64,000 nt of DNA from Zopfochytrium polystomum (taxonomy: Eukaryota > Chytridiomycota > Chytridiomycetes > Chytridiales > Chytridiaceae): NCBI GenBank assembly GCA_025765615.1, contig JAIVFJ010000084.1:186001-250000 (forward strand). Direction: 5' to 3'. Shown piece after piece: positions 45,116 to 59,280 of the stretch. A program made the translations under genes and the position numbers. The first letter of the stretch is position 1; every line of letters starts with the position of its first letter. Under the pieces are notes generated by a model. It searched no databases. It worked only from the letters and a program-made list of their open reading frames with translations, and was not told where the DNA came from.

Positions 45116-45534
45116 TGATGACTTGACGAAGGGCATACGACATCTGTTCTTTCTTCTTTGCTCGAACTCGACAAACGCGGACATGTTCAAAAAATGTTCC
45201 GATGGTGTCCATCACCTCGTAACTGACGCGGCCCACTTTTGGGATGCGAGAGTGGGCGCGGATCTTCTGTGATGGGAAGTTCGTTATTGAATTGTCGCAT
45301 AGGCGCACAAATAATAATTCTCCGCCACCGGTGCCACCGGAACAGAGTCCAGTCCACCGTCGGGTCAGTCAGCGGTGACTTGCCCACAGGTTGCTGCACC
45401 ACCACGCCAGGACGCAAAACAAACTAACTAGCAAACACAACACTACACACACACACAAACACACTCACACACACTCGCCTGCGCGTGCGCGCGTGCAATT
45501 TTCCGAAACGGACGGACGCGTGGCTAGCTCGCCG

Positions 45535-45540
45535 TATAAA
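45535..45540 (+). promoter_or_regulatory. TATA box of tandem copy 1
   Basis: CGTATAAAATCCA context, 117 bp before ATG 45652; the same context recurs in copy 2. Confidence 0.65.
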
Positions 45541-45651
45541 ATCCAGTCGTTCTGCGCATACGCTTCCCCCTCTTCTCAACACAAGCTCCGCTCCCTTTCA
45601 GTTGAAAAGAAAAAAAGAAGAAGAAGAAGAAACAAGAAAAAAAAAATAAGA

Positions 45652-45885
45652 ATGCCCTCGTTGTCCTCGTCCAACCGCACCACTGCGCCAAAGCACTCCA
45701 ACAGCGACTCAACCCATCGCCTTTTGAAATACAAGCCGCCCGCGACGGATACGACACGCACCGACTCTTCCAAAGCCGACTCGCCCACACGGACCGCTGT
45801 CTCCATCACAGTCCCCAAAACGGCCAAGAAGCCTCCCGTTATCGACTTTTCCGGACCCGCAGCTTCGGGGGTTCGGTTTTCGTAA
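45652..45885 (+). CDS. Tandem small protein family, copy 1
   Basis: 77 aa, intronless. Starts MPSLSSSNRTTAPKHSNSDS, has LLKYKPPATDT, a Ser/Asp/Thr-rich middle with KADSPTRTAVS, and ends PKTAKKPPVIDFSGPAASG plus VRFS. Highly polar, Ser/Thr/Pro/Lys-rich, probably disordered; no signal peptide, TM helix or known domain. The first Met after the TATA box and A-rich leader was chosen; the frame stays open further upstream through repeat-like sequence. Conserved N-terminal MPSLSS, central KYKP and C-terminal KPPVIDFSGPA blocks across three copies argue for selection. Function unknown. Confidence 0.75.
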   Translation: MPSLSSSNRTTAPKHSNSDSTHRLLKYKPPATDTTRTDSSKADSPTRTAVSITVPKTAKKPPVIDFSGPAASGVRFS

Positions 45886-46749
45886 GAGTCTGCGCCGCGG
45901 TGTCAAGGACTTGGAACGACCCTTATTTGCCGGCTTTGAGATGCCGCCCTTTGTTTCCTTGCTCGCATTTTTGCATGGAAAGCTTGCAATCTGATTTATT
46001 TTTTGTTTCTGTTGGGAGTTCTGCGTTTCGATTTCCCTCTATCCAGCCCTTTTTTTCTTCTTTTTTCCCCCCCATTTTCTGGCTTCGTTGACAGCCGTTG
46101 TTCGGGAGTTTGGCCGCTTTCATTTCCCAAATCGCTCCGATTTATAAATTAAAGAAATCGCGGGCCATTTTTTGGATCCACGCCAAGTGAATCTTTTTCG
46201 TTTCTCAAGATCGTCACGACGAACTCCAAGGGCGTTGCTTGACTACCTCCTGTAGTCGAACAAATTTACGTGTTGTCGTTCATCGTCGCAAAGGACTGAT
46301 TTGGTATAGGGCAGCTCGGTTCGTGTCGTGGAGGTCTAGAGGCCTACCACGAAGGACTCTCGTACATCTCAGTGGATGAATTGGAGAACATGGAGTCCGA
46401 GGGGGAAAAAAAAAAAAAAAAAAAAAAAAAATTCCAGCCTAAGGAAAGCAAATCGGAAGAGCAGAGTGGCACCCCCAACCATGGCCGACTTTGATATGTC
46501 TTTGATATTGGAAGTGAGGACGGATGTTTGAGCAATCCTCGAGCTGGCGCTTACCGCGACCCTTCCATTGGATTGTCTGATTTGTCAAATGCAAGCCCGC
46601 AAATTTTTGTCGTGACAATGTGGGTGACTTGCCCGCAAAGCGCTTGGCCCCGCAGTCGGGACCAAAACAAACAAACAAGCAGACGATCCCGATCTTCCGA
46701 AGCGGACGAGACGAGAGACGATTCCGATCGTGTGGGCATTGCTCGCCCG

Positions 46750-46756
46750 TATAAAA
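46750..46756 (+). promoter_or_regulatory. TATA box of tandem copy 2
   Basis: TATAAAA in GCCCGTATAAAATCCA, 106 bp before ATG 46856. Confidence 0.65.
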
Positions 46757-46855
46757 TCCACCCGTTTTGCAACGTGCTTCGCTTCATCTCCACCCAAGCT
46801 CCGCTCCCTTACAGTCGAATAAGAAAAAAAGATTACAAGAAAAAAAAAATAATCT

Positions 46856-47095
46856 ATGCCCTCGTTGTCCTCGCCCACCAGCACCACCGCGCAAAAGCAC
46901 TCCGACAGCGCTTCAACCCCTCCTCGCCTCTGGAAATACAAGCCGCTCGCGATGGACAACGCGGCACACACCGAATGTTCCAAAGGCGCCTCACCAACAC
47001 CGATCGCCTCCTCCGTCAGCGTCCCAAAGACCTCCAAGAAACCGCCCGTGATCGACTTTTCTGGACCTGCCGCGTCGGGTGTTCGGTTTTCTTGA
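46856..47095 (+). CDS. Tandem small protein family, copy 2
   Basis: 79 aa, intronless. MPSLSSPTSTTAQKHSDSAS, then RLWKYKPLAMDN, then TSKKPPVIDFSGPAASGVR and a final FS. It is closer to copy 3 in the centre (LWKYKPLAMD) and identical to copy 1 over the last 16 residues, a mosaic that suggests gene conversion or stepwise duplication. It has the array's single Cys (TECSK). TATA and leader are intact. Function unknown. Confidence 0.75.
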   Translation: MPSLSSPTSTTAQKHSDSASTPPRLWKYKPLAMDNAAHTECSKGASPTPIASSVSVPKTSKKPPVIDFSGPAASGVRFS

Positions 47096-47853
47096 GAGAG
47101 TCTTTTTCGGCGCCAAGGAACTTGAAAACAACCCCCCTCCCTTGCTTTGGGATGCCCGCCTTTTTTCTTCATACGCATATCGCATTGAAAAGCTGCAATT
47201 TGTATTTTTTTTTTTTTTTCTTCTTTGTGTTGGATTTTCGTGTGGAGTTTTGCGCTTTGTCATCACCATTTCTTGGCCCTACACCAAAACGTTTGTCAAG
47301 TTCGTTTCGACGACCTCTTTGTTGTGGGAAGGTGTCGCTTGACCACCTCTCTGGTGGTGGTCGAACAAATCGCGCTTGTTGCCGACATTGTGCGCAAAGA
47401 GCTGATTGGGATAGGGCTGGGTGCTCACTCACATTCGCCGTCAAATTTTGCTCAATTAGTTGTCGGGGTGTGGGAGTTGCTCCGCCACGAGCGATTTTGA
47501 GACCGCCTTGACAGAGATTGCCAGGGAGTGGGTGGATGTTGTGTGGGTGAGTCCTCCCGTCTGCCGCTTTCGCCCAACGTTCCTTGGAATTGTTTCTGAT
47601 TTGTCAGGTTTGCGCTAACAAATGTCGGGGTTTGTTTGTTTGTTTGTTTGTTCGACAGGCGATTGGCGGTGACTTACCCACAGCACGGCAGGGACCAAAA
47701 CAAGCAAACAAACAACCCCGATCTTCCCACGAGAGACAGAGGGGATCGCGGGTGGCACGCCCAACCGGTTCTGGGTTTCCGCTTTCGAACAGAAAAAGTT
47801 CAAAGAAAAAAAAAAGGAAAGAAACAAACAAAAAAAAATTAAGAAAGAAAGCA

Positions 47854-48096
47854 ATGCCCTCGCTGTCCTCGCCCACCACCAGCACCACCGCGCCCAAGCA
47901 CTCTACCAGCGATTTATCAACCCCTCGCCTCTGGAAATACAAGCCGCTCGCGATGGACACGGCGACACACACCGAATCTTCTAAGGTCGACTCACCGACA
48001 CCGACCGCCGTCTCCGTCAAGGTCCCAAAGACGGTCAACAAACCGCCCGTCATCGACTTTTCCGGACCTGCGGTCTCGAGTATTCGATTTTCTTGA
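47854..48096 (+). CDS. Tandem small protein family, copy 3
   Basis: 80 aa, intronless. MPSLSSPTTSTTAPKHSTSD, then RLWKYKPLAMDTATHTESSK, VPKTVNKPPVIDFSGPAVSS, and the last residues IRFS. The coding frame is intact with changes at the C-terminus (AVSSIRFS for AASGVRFS). The upstream box is present, but the TATAAAA found in copies 1 and 2 is replaced by CCAACCGG, so this copy may be regulated differently or weakly expressed. Confidence 0.72.
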   Translation: MPSLSSPTTSTTAPKHSTSDLSTPRLWKYKPLAMDTATHTESSKVDSPTPTAVSVKVPKTVNKPPVIDFSGPAVSSIRFS

Positions 48097-50551
<2,455 letters not shown>

Positions 50552-51834
50552 GAGCGCCCGATCCGGGCCGAGGGGGGGGAAGGGCGTGGGCCTGGCCCCT
50601 TCGCTCGCGTCACCCCCTCCCTTTTTTGATGCATTCTTTTTTTTTGTTTTTGTTGATAAAGTTCGGTTTACCTATACCTGTTTTTTTTTTGAAAGTTGGA
50701 GTGAAAATCCTTGTCCACTTCCCCGATTCACTCTAAATAGAAGAAAAGAATGACTCGAATTCGCGCCTGTTGGGAATAACGATCGCACTATGCGTGTGCA
50801 TAGAAATACCCCCAGAAAAGAACGGGTGCCTGAATAGGTTTTACTGTCGTGGATTATGTGTTTCACGCACGGCCCAACGCGGTTACGAGACGCGTCAACA
50901 AGAATAGTTTTTTCGTCTTCACAAATGGACGACTCAGTTTACGATACCTAAGATTGCAAGGCAGAGAAGCCGGGTCCGTTTTTTCTTTTCCGTCATCAGT
51001 AGGTGGGTCCACCACGATATTCTTGGCCTCGTCCCCCCCTTCCTATTCCCAAAAGCGGACAAACTCCTCCAATTCGCTTGTTTCACTTCAAGTACGTGGA
51101 AGAACAATTCTAAGGAAACGTTCCAAAAAAAGAGCCAAAGTGGGTGCTGCTCTGTTGGCGCCCTTGTAATATATATATTTTTCTAAAAGAATCGTCGGGG
51201 TCAGGTCACTTTTGCAAGAACGAAAAACTCCAAGGTGAATTGGCCGCGGGGCTCTTCGGAACAGGTGCCGTTCCCGTTGAAGAGCACGCCTGTCGGCGAG
51301 AGACCAGTTCTTCTCTTTGCCGCCGCTGCACGGCAGGAGGCCCGGTCGTCTCTATTTCTTTCGCGCGCCCGACGCGGGAGAAAAGTTGGATTGCGGCCCG
51401 GGGCAACTTTTAAAAAAGAAAAATAAGAAAAAGCACCTGTTCGTCCATACTGCCGCTGACTTGAAATCAGACTGCCTCCGAAGAGGTCTCTCTGCAATCA
51501 CCAATGTTACCGACGCAACTATTCCTCCCAAGTGGGAGCGAACAGAGGTTCACACCAGTGCTGATTCACTAACTTCATACAGGCGAGTCGCTCTACCCCT
51601 GGGCTAAGCGGGCTTCCAGTGTTGAACACCCCTCCTTGGTGACCAGGCATTATCTGGGAGCAAGGCAACTGACTCTCCGCGAAAAGTTCGAGAGGTAGGA
51701 GATAAGGACAAAATGGAATTGGGATACTGAGCAATTGAATTTTCGATTCAGAACAGGTTCCTTTCGAGTAGAATTGGGTCTCGTGATTGATGGGCGAGGT
51801 GTTAAAAACAGTGGCTGTATAGCTCACTGGTGAT
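50552..51834. other. Intergenic region
   Basis: 3' flank of EF-1alpha. A tRNA-like 5' half (GCCCGCTTAGC... minus strand, 51613 downward) is present but cannot be completed. No coding gene was recognised. Confidence 0.45.
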
Positions 51835-52379
51835 CAATGTCCCCATCGCTCTTCATCGCATCCTCCAGCTTCCACTGTGCACACCTCGCCGTACTGGCAC
51901 TTTTCCTCGTCTCCCCCCCACACAAACGACTGCTTCGTGCACGACTTGCCCCACAACTCTCGACACATGATCCGCGTTGAAGGCGAGAATCCCGACTTCT
52001 CCCGTTAGCCGCCATCACCCTCCAATCCCCAAGAAACACTCACCATAAAGCAGATCGAAAAACAGCTCAAAGCTCATGACCTCCGTCTGCTCCGACGACC
52101 GCCACAGCAGCCCCCGATGAAAATACTGCTTCACCACCGGCCTCCTAAACACCCTGAGCCCATCCCTCCCCTTCTCCCCGCTCCCCACCGAGCTTCCCTC
52201 TCCCCAGCTGCTCCCCCCAACCCCCTCCGTCTCGCAGTTGCTCCCCTCTCCGTCCCGTACGTCCTCAACTGCGCATCGAACCCAAACGACCGAAACTCGT
52301 TCCCAGCCCCCCGTCCTCGCCCAACCCCGCCCCCCTCTCCAACCGCCTCAGATGCCCCTCCACCATCCTCAGCTCCGCC
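51835..52379 (-). pseudogene. LtrA (low-temperature requirement A) family fragment
   Basis: Minus-strand frame LRVFRRPVVKQYFHRGLLW, then EVMSFELFFDLLY ending at a GTGAGT donor (52043), and an exon from 51995 giving VGILAFNADHVSRVV. FELFFDLLYVGI is the family hallmark of this multi-TM protein; the remaining TM helices are absent, and the upstream part lacks a clear Met and shifts frame. It begins within about 10 bp of the Cu-ATPase stop codon on the same strand, which suggests insertion or deletion brought the pieces together. Confidence 0.55.
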
Positions 52380-55300
52380 CTAGGCATCAAACTTGGCCAG
52401 CCGCAAGAGCAGCGCGGCCAGAATCACCGGCAATACGCTCACCAGCTCGCCCAAGCCTGCGTACTGGGGCGGGATCTTGACATTGCCCTGCGCGACAAAT
52501 GCCCCGCCCGCCAGCAGAATCGCAAAGACGTTGTACAGAAAGCTCCAGCCAAAGTTGAACCAGATGAGATGGATCGACTTGCGGCTGATGCTCATCAGCG
52601 TCAGGACACCCGATACGCGAGGCGAGGTGAAGACGACATCGGCGGCGGACTTGGCGACATCACCAGCGAGACCAGCTTCCGAGTGAACGATAGCAATTCC
52701 GATATCTGCTTGGGCAAGTGCAACTGCGTCGTTGGTGCCATCTCCCACGAAGAGCACGATGGGTTGCTTTCCATTCACTGGAGGGGTTTGGAGTTCCTGA
52801 ATGCAAGTATTCTTCTCGGCCGGGGAGCAGCGAGCGCGAATGTTGGTCTGGGGAATGCAAAGTTTCTGAGCGACGGCGGAGACAACCTTTTCATCATCGC
52901 CCGAGACGATATGGACTGAGATGCCGCGTTTCTGCAGCTTGGTGACTGTGTCGAGCGCCTCTGAGCGGACAGTATCTTTCAGACCAATGATGGAGACGAG
53001 GACGTTGTCGATGGTGACACAAAAGACGGTAAGGCTGTCGGCGAGGAGAGACTGAACGGCCGAGTTCTGGGTTTGGTTCAACCAGCGAGAGTTGCCAGCG
53101 CGCATCAGGGTGCCCGACGGGGTTATGCCCTCGACACCCTTTCCTGGCAGAGCCGCGACCTTGGACAAGTGGGCTGCCGTGACACCCTGTGCTGTCAGGT
53201 GGGCCGCAACGGAGGCGGAAACGGGGTGTTTGACGCCTTGTACCAGACCGAGAAGCAACGACTCCACCACCGGAGCATCGGGGTCCTTTTCGCCGCCGAC
53301 ATGCATCGTCTGTTCGACTGAGAGCTTGCCGGTTGTAAGAGTACCCGTCTTGTCAAAGACGGCATGGGTGACCTTGTGGGCGACTTCAATGGTCCCAGCC
53401 GACTTGATGACAACGCCGTGCTTGGCCGCGACTCCGGTGGCGATGACAATTACCATGGGCACGGCAAGGCCGATGGCACAAGGGCAGGACACGATGAGGA
53501 CGGTGATGGCATACTTGACAGCCTCAATGGCGGCCTCGGAGTTTGCCAGGGCTGGGTTTTTCATTCCGACCACCAACCACGCACCCAGCGTGATCACCAT
53601 GACGAGGAGAACGGCTGGGACAAAGTACCCGGCCACCTTGTCAGCCAGATTCTGAATCTTGGGTTTGGTCATCTTGGCGCCGTCGACCAAGTCTGCAATC
53701 GCGGTGATGGTGTTGTCTCCAGGCAGTCGGCTCAGTCGGACAAGCAGAGTTCCCGACCCGTTCATGGTGCCGGCAACAACCGTCGACTTGGCTCGCTTCT
53801 CGACAGGATGTGCCTCGCCAGTAATCATCGACTCGTCCACCTCGGATACTCCAGAGACGACCGTCCCGTCGGTTGGAACTTTGGACTCCGGCACCACCTT
53901 GAAGATGTCGCCATACTGAAGGAACCGGGCATCGATCTCTTTGTCGGTGCTCCCTGACCGGTCCGAGAGAGTCGCTTTGGCTGCCTGCAAGGATCGGACA
54001 GAGATGGACTCGACGGCCTTGTGGCGGGCGTAGGCAGCAATCCAGCGACCAAAAACGATGAGCGTCACCAGGAGGGTGCTGGTCTCGAAGAAGCTGTCGT
54101 CCAAGAGTGGTGTGCCTGCAACAGAATATCCAAAGGCAACGACCGAGAAGATGTAGGCGGCTGTTGTGCTCAAGACGATGAGCAGGTCCATCTCAATGAC
54201 TCTTGAGTAAATCAGGCTCCTCAGTGCCTGGGGGTAGAATGGCCCAGCAATGGCACCCTGCACGATGGTGGCGAGCACTAGAGATGCTATCCCATAAGGC
54301 ATCTTTCGCTGCTCGCGCGTGGGGCTCTGCTCCCAAGCCATGGTGACGACGGGGATCGTGAGGACAGCAGATGCTATCACGATCCACCCAAGTTCGCGGA
54401 CATGTTTGGCACCAGCAGCCAGAGACGGATCGCCTCTCGGGGGTGCAAGCTCCAGTGGAGTTGGCCAACCACGCTCGACAAGATCCCTTGCGCCAATGAC
54501 TTCGGGATCGTACGCAATGCTGACGGTCGTTTTGCTGAGGACGGTCATGTCGCCAACACCGCGAGGGAAAGGCCCTTTGGCAAACGCAGCGGGATCGTGA
54601 ACGGTAACGTCGACAGACGCGGCCTGACGCTTTACAAGTTCGCACCGGAACTTGGGGTTCTTCTTGAGGAATTTCATGACGTCGTCCAAGGATCCCACGC
54701 TTGGGTCGACATCAAAGATGGCGCGGGACAGAAAAAGACTTGTCTGCAAGTTCTTGACTTGCGGACGGGACAACAGGGCCTTTTCGAGGTCTTTTTCGCA
54801 GCCAGTACAGGTCATGCCAGTGACGCTGATGATGGCACGTTCGTATCCCACGCCTCCCTTTTCGAGATCAGGATCGGAGCTGGAGTTGGCGATGCGGCGT
54901 CTGACGTTCACAACCTCAATGTCGGCCTTTTCGTTGCCACAGCATGACGAGTCGTCGGCTTCGTTGCTGTCCTCCCCGCAGCAAGCTCCCGAGGCAAGGC
55001 CTCCTTTCTCGCCGCATGCGTTCTTCTTGTCGATGCTCTGTTTGGATGGACCGGCGCCACAACAACCACCAGAGGTAGCGCGATGGGACTTCTGCGACGA
55101 GTGAGAACCGCGGCGACCATGCTTGTGTGAGTGCTTCTTGGGGGGTGCCGATGAGCCCCCACCATGGCTGTGGTGGCTGCCGTGACTTCCCGCGGAGTAG
55201 CAAGAGTCGAGGGATGACCGAGACATCAGGTGCTGTCGAGAGCTGCCACGCTGGGATCTACGCTTCCTATCAATCGACCACAGCACCTTCGGCGCGCAGC

Positions 55301-55972
55301 AGGACTCTTGGCCGAGGGCGAGAAGGGCGCGACAGATGCAGCCGAGAGCTTCCCAGGCGGCACGGGTGACGCGGGTGTGGTGACCACAAGGTTTTCCGTC
55401 CTCGATCCCTTCGCAGATCGAGGCGGCGGTGGAAGGGGGACAGGTAGATACTTTACATTGGTTTGCGGTCAACCTTGTGTGCTTGGTAACGGGGAACCCA
55501 ATATCTGGAAGCAAAACATACATTCGTAGGACGAGAGAGGTGCGGCCGGCTGCTTCTCCCCTTTGCATGCGCGGAGGGCCAGCCGGTCAATGCATGCATC
55601 ACCGCAACAAAAGGCCGTGGTACCGTCACAGCAGTCGGGTGGTGTATCCGGGCCCTCATTGTTGTTGTCTTGGGGCGAGCAGCACGCATCCGCATCGCAA
55701 TCCTTGGCATTGCCGTTCATGTTTGTGATGGAGTTGCAGGATGCTCCGGCACTGGTGCCATCGCAGCTGTCCGACGGGTCATCGCAGCAAGTGGATTTGG
55801 CATTGATATCGCCCTGGTCCTTTTTCTGTCCGTGTTGCTCGTCGTCGCCTGTCTTGTTGGTGACACCGTGGGCGATGCCGTCGTTGGCGGTGGTGGTTGA
55901 CAGCGACGTAGGTTGGGCAGTTGGCTGCGAGGGGGGCTGGGCCGGCCCGCAACAGCCCGAACCGCAATCCAT
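52380..55972 (-). CDS. Cu+-transporting P1B-type ATPase, Cys-rich N-terminus
   Basis: ATP-driven export of Cu+ across a membrane. Exons 55972-55522 and 55450-52380 (intron GTATGT...GTAAAG) give 1173 aa. N-terminus: MDCGSGCC, many CC pairs (TCCDD, ACCSPQ, DCCDGTTAFCCGDAC, SCCAPK, GGCCGAG, SSCCGNE) and a His/Ser-rich stretch; one HMA domain with GMTCTGC. Core: actuator TGE in SMITGEAHPVEK, ion motif SCPCAIGLA, phosphorylation DKTGTLT, nucleotide-site KHPVSASVA, hinge VGDGTNDAVALAQADIGIA, then two C-terminal TM helices. Upstream Met at 56146 is possible, but MDCGSGCC is the more family-like start. The Cys pairs probably sense or chelate copper. Confidence 0.92.
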
Positions 55973-57489
55973 GTTTCGTCGTGGTGTTCCTGGCAGTGGG
56001 TGCAAAGGTGGATATGGACGAGGAAAGGATGTGTACTGGGGATCGAGGTTGGGGATCTTTCTTGGCTTTGAGGAGGCAGGCTTTGAGAATCGGGAAGGAG
56101 GTCGGGTTGTCGTTCGCAGCAAAGACAAAACCCCGAGGCGAAACACTGATTCTTCTCTGCACGGTCAATCGAAAAATCGCAGTTCCAGAAGGTTCGAATG
56201 GCACAGAAAACTACGAAATAACACACCACTTCCCGTCCTTGGACGAGGAACTTGATGGAGTCCCTCCCCCCGTCTTCCATCATGACTTGCAAACGGGCAC
56301 CATCTCGGGACGAGAGGGAAGGTCAAATGCGGGAAAGGTCAAGCCCTGGAGAGCGAAGGTCCCCGATAGATCCGCGGGACCCCTGAGCATTCCTGGCGCC
56401 CTTGTGGCAGTTGGTGACCGGGCTCTGACCGCCCTGACCGCCCGTCCATCAACCTACCTAACCTTCACGATCCGAACATCGGACGGCAAATAACAACCTC
56501 ACTGGTCAACGGGAGCTCTTGCATCACTTTCCGCGCGTGCCTGTCACCTGATTGTTGGGCCAAACAATGGCATGCACGTGTTGCAGCATGAGGGCCGGCA
56601 TACCGAGGTGCCGCTGGCCTGCCGCCATTGCGCTCTCTCAGGGTGAAAACGTCCTGTTGCGAGTCCCTGCTGAGACCCGACGGGATGCCAAAGTATCAAC
56701 AACATCCATTTCCTCGCCGCCGACAAGGTTCACCTCTGCAAGCCACATAAAAGTCTTCGATAATTAGCAAGCAGCGATGATGGGATATTTTCTCGTGGGG
56801 GTCCACGGATCGCATATCCGGATTCGGGACGATGCACACCTGCTGATGGCGGGTGCAGACTGACCGCTCCACCAGAGGTTGGCGACAGCAGCAAACCTTG
56901 TCTTGGCTTATTATTGGGCAATTGGCGAAGCTGGAAGGGCGGCATGGCGTTCAGGGGTGTGACGATGTGACGATAGTCCCGTCAGATCTCGTGGGCTGAC
57001 TGGTCTGCTCTTCCCTTCAACTGCATCTCCCACCATGGGGCTGAGCAAACGGCACAGGTGGACAAAGTTGCCATCTGCCATTTTGTGCGTTCTCAGCCGG
57101 ATATCACAATAATCCTCTGAACACCGAACAACGTAAAAGAGAGAAAATCGCGGACGGGAGCCAGCGACGTCGGCCTCGACGCTAGCACCGTCACCTTTGG
57201 CGACCATATGCTCCTGCCCTTCCCGAACTGACGAGCCCTACGAGGGCGAGGGCCACAACCAGAGCCCAACCACCTCGCCGGCGACCTGACTACCAACCAA
57301 GACCTCAACGGCATTGCGAACTCCAGAGAGACGAGAAACCGCAGTGCACGCGCAATACTTGGCTCCTCCGCCGGCATGGACCACGACCCGCAGCTGATTG
57401 CCAATGAGCCGCCCGACTGCAAGAGGTGTGGGGGAAGCAAATCGGCCTGGTGGGAACCTCACTTCCATCGGCCGACTGGACGGTGTTGG
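55973..57489. other. Intergenic region
   Basis: Upstream flank of the Cu-ATPase. No recognised gene; short frames only. Confidence 0.45.
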
Positions 57490-57600
57490 CGTGTCAAGGA
57501 GATTTTCGTCGCCTATGCCAAGTTTATCGGACCCGGATTCATGATTGCAGTTGCCTACAACAAGTCTCGCTCATCACAATGCTGTGTTCCCTTGTCGGCT
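57490..57600 (+). pseudogene. NRAMP metal-transporter fragment
   Basis: Plus-strand frame KEIFVAYAKFIGPGFMIAVAY is the characteristic first TM segment of NRAMP Mn2+/Fe2+ transporters. The following text breaks into other frames (VSLITMLCSLV) without the DPGN motif. No full gene is present. Confidence 0.5.
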
Positions 57601-57899
57601 AACGTCGATGGGCGGGTCGCAATCGACCCAGAACTCAGATCTCTGTTCCGTGTCCCACCAGCTCAATGGTTTCCGTGGCTCGGCAAACCCGAGGAAAACA
57701 TCCGGGACTGCGAATGTTGCGCCCTCATCCATTCCCGTGTCACCATCAACCTGCACCGCGGGGGCACCCGCGCTGATACAGGCCGCGGCCGAGATGACGG
57801 CTGACCGTTTGCTAATGTGTTCCCGGGATTTGTGGCGCATCGCACGCATTGGCTCGAGCGCCCGACAACCGATCGATGGGCGCATGGGCGGTGATCTTG

Positions 57900-58020
57900 T
57901 CGTGCAACTCGGTGCGTGCTCTTGCGAGATGCCTCGGGGTTCCGGGGGGAATGTCCATGGGTCGAGTGATGGTATTCGGCGAGAACGCTGAGAGCCCAGG
58001 GGAGCTGTACCAGCGCCCGA
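57900..58020 (-). pseudogene. Possible inverted NRAMP fragment
   Basis: Minus strand reads LPWALSVLAE in one frame and TRPMDIPPGT in another, recalling the WVLAEIAIIATDIPEVIGT segment of NRAMP TM3-TM4. Opposite orientation to the piece at 57490. Weak and frame-split. Confidence 0.3.
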
Positions 58021-58717
58021 CCAAGGAGACCTGTGGTTGACTGGAGGCCCAATGGGGACCTCAGATGTCGAGGCGCTCACGCATGCAGCGTAGCTCATGA
58101 TGGTTGACGACTCGTTGAAAGTGTCTATGGTGGCGTAGATCTCGAGCTCGTCGCGATCAATTTAGGGAGAAAAACGGAGAGACGGACAGAGCGTTCGAGT
58201 TTGGTGTCAATTCGCGTGTCGTATCGCGACTCCAATCGAGTAGAACCCCGGCGTGGGCAGGGCTGATGGGATCAAGTTGCGCGTAGGATGATGTAGCAGT
58301 AGTGTATTGTCGCATCGAATCGGATCTCCGGAATGCGAGGCGCTGAGGCAGCCATGGCGAATGAAGCTGTGTGTTTTCCGTTCAGCCGATGCTGTCGTAG
58401 TTGAGGCGACCGAGACGACTGGATGTCAAGGAGAGAAATTGGGTCATCAATCGCCAAGCCCCCCAAGCCTTTCGCCAATAATCGTCACCCCTGAACCCCC
58501 TGTAGCGGCAAGCTCAGGCACAGTACACCACCCCGCATCGCCCCAGCGCCGTCCACCCCACCTCCGCTTTCAACGTCAGTGCAGTGGGCTGCTTCAACAA
58601 TTGTTTGCTTCTTTCTTCGGTTCTCATTGGTAACTGCATATCCGAAACATCAACAACAAATATTTCACAGCACACCAAAGACGTCAACAGCGATTCAGAA
58701 ACCTTGGGGCATCCAAG
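58021..58717. other. Intergenic region
   Basis: No gene recognised. Confidence 0.45.
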
Positions 58718-59280
58718 ATGGAGAGAGACCAGGCACAGGCGGAGAATTTGATGGATCAGTTCTCCCTACCATCCTCCTCTCTGGTGCCCAACACTGTCCA
58801 GTTTCTACCCCAAGCTAGCACTCATCCCAAACCGGAAAGATAAGCTCATTGCCGGAGCCCTCACCGTCTTTCGCGAAACTGTTTCTACCGCGGCAGCGAA
58901 GGTCGGTAACAACACCTCGGTCGGGCAAGCTGCCGCGAATAGCATGGCGCTTGAGATTCTCGCCGACGGTCTCGGTGCGTCCCTCGTCCCCATCTCCATC
59001 CTAGACCACCTAGACATCACTGACCCACCTGCCTGGAGAACAGACGAAAACAAACGAAGAAACTCCTCATGCTCATCCGCCAGCTTCGTGAGCTATGGGT
59101 CGTCGGCCCGCTCAAACCTGCCGGCGAGGGGGACGACGCTGCGAGAGAGAGCGTAAGGCAGGACTGCCGAGGCTGTGTTTGCCGTCATGAACCGCACGCG
59201 GGGAGAGCAAAGACAGTCGACAGGGGAGTTCACGAAGTATCAGGAAGAGGAGCTGCAAGGGTCGAACGGGACCGTGTAGG
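58718..59280 (+). pseudogene. Mediator subunit Med22-like gene, disrupted
   Basis: From ATG 58718 (MERDQAQAENLMDQFSLP), then in another frame IAGALTVFRETVSTAAAKVG and QAAANSMALEILADG, then KLLMLIRQLRELWVVGPLKP, which is the Med22/Surf5 core, and a third frame AEAVFAVMNRTRGEQRQS to a stop near 59280. An intron (about 58970-59063) explains one break; at least one or two single-base shifts remain. Med22 belongs to the head of Mediator and is essential in yeast, so this copy is either dead or affected by sequence errors. Confidence 0.4.

Noticed and set aside
51560..51613. tRNA-like sequence beginning GCCCGCTTAGC on the minus strand
   Set aside because: D-arm-like part is present, but no matching 3' acceptor half or standard T arm could be found.
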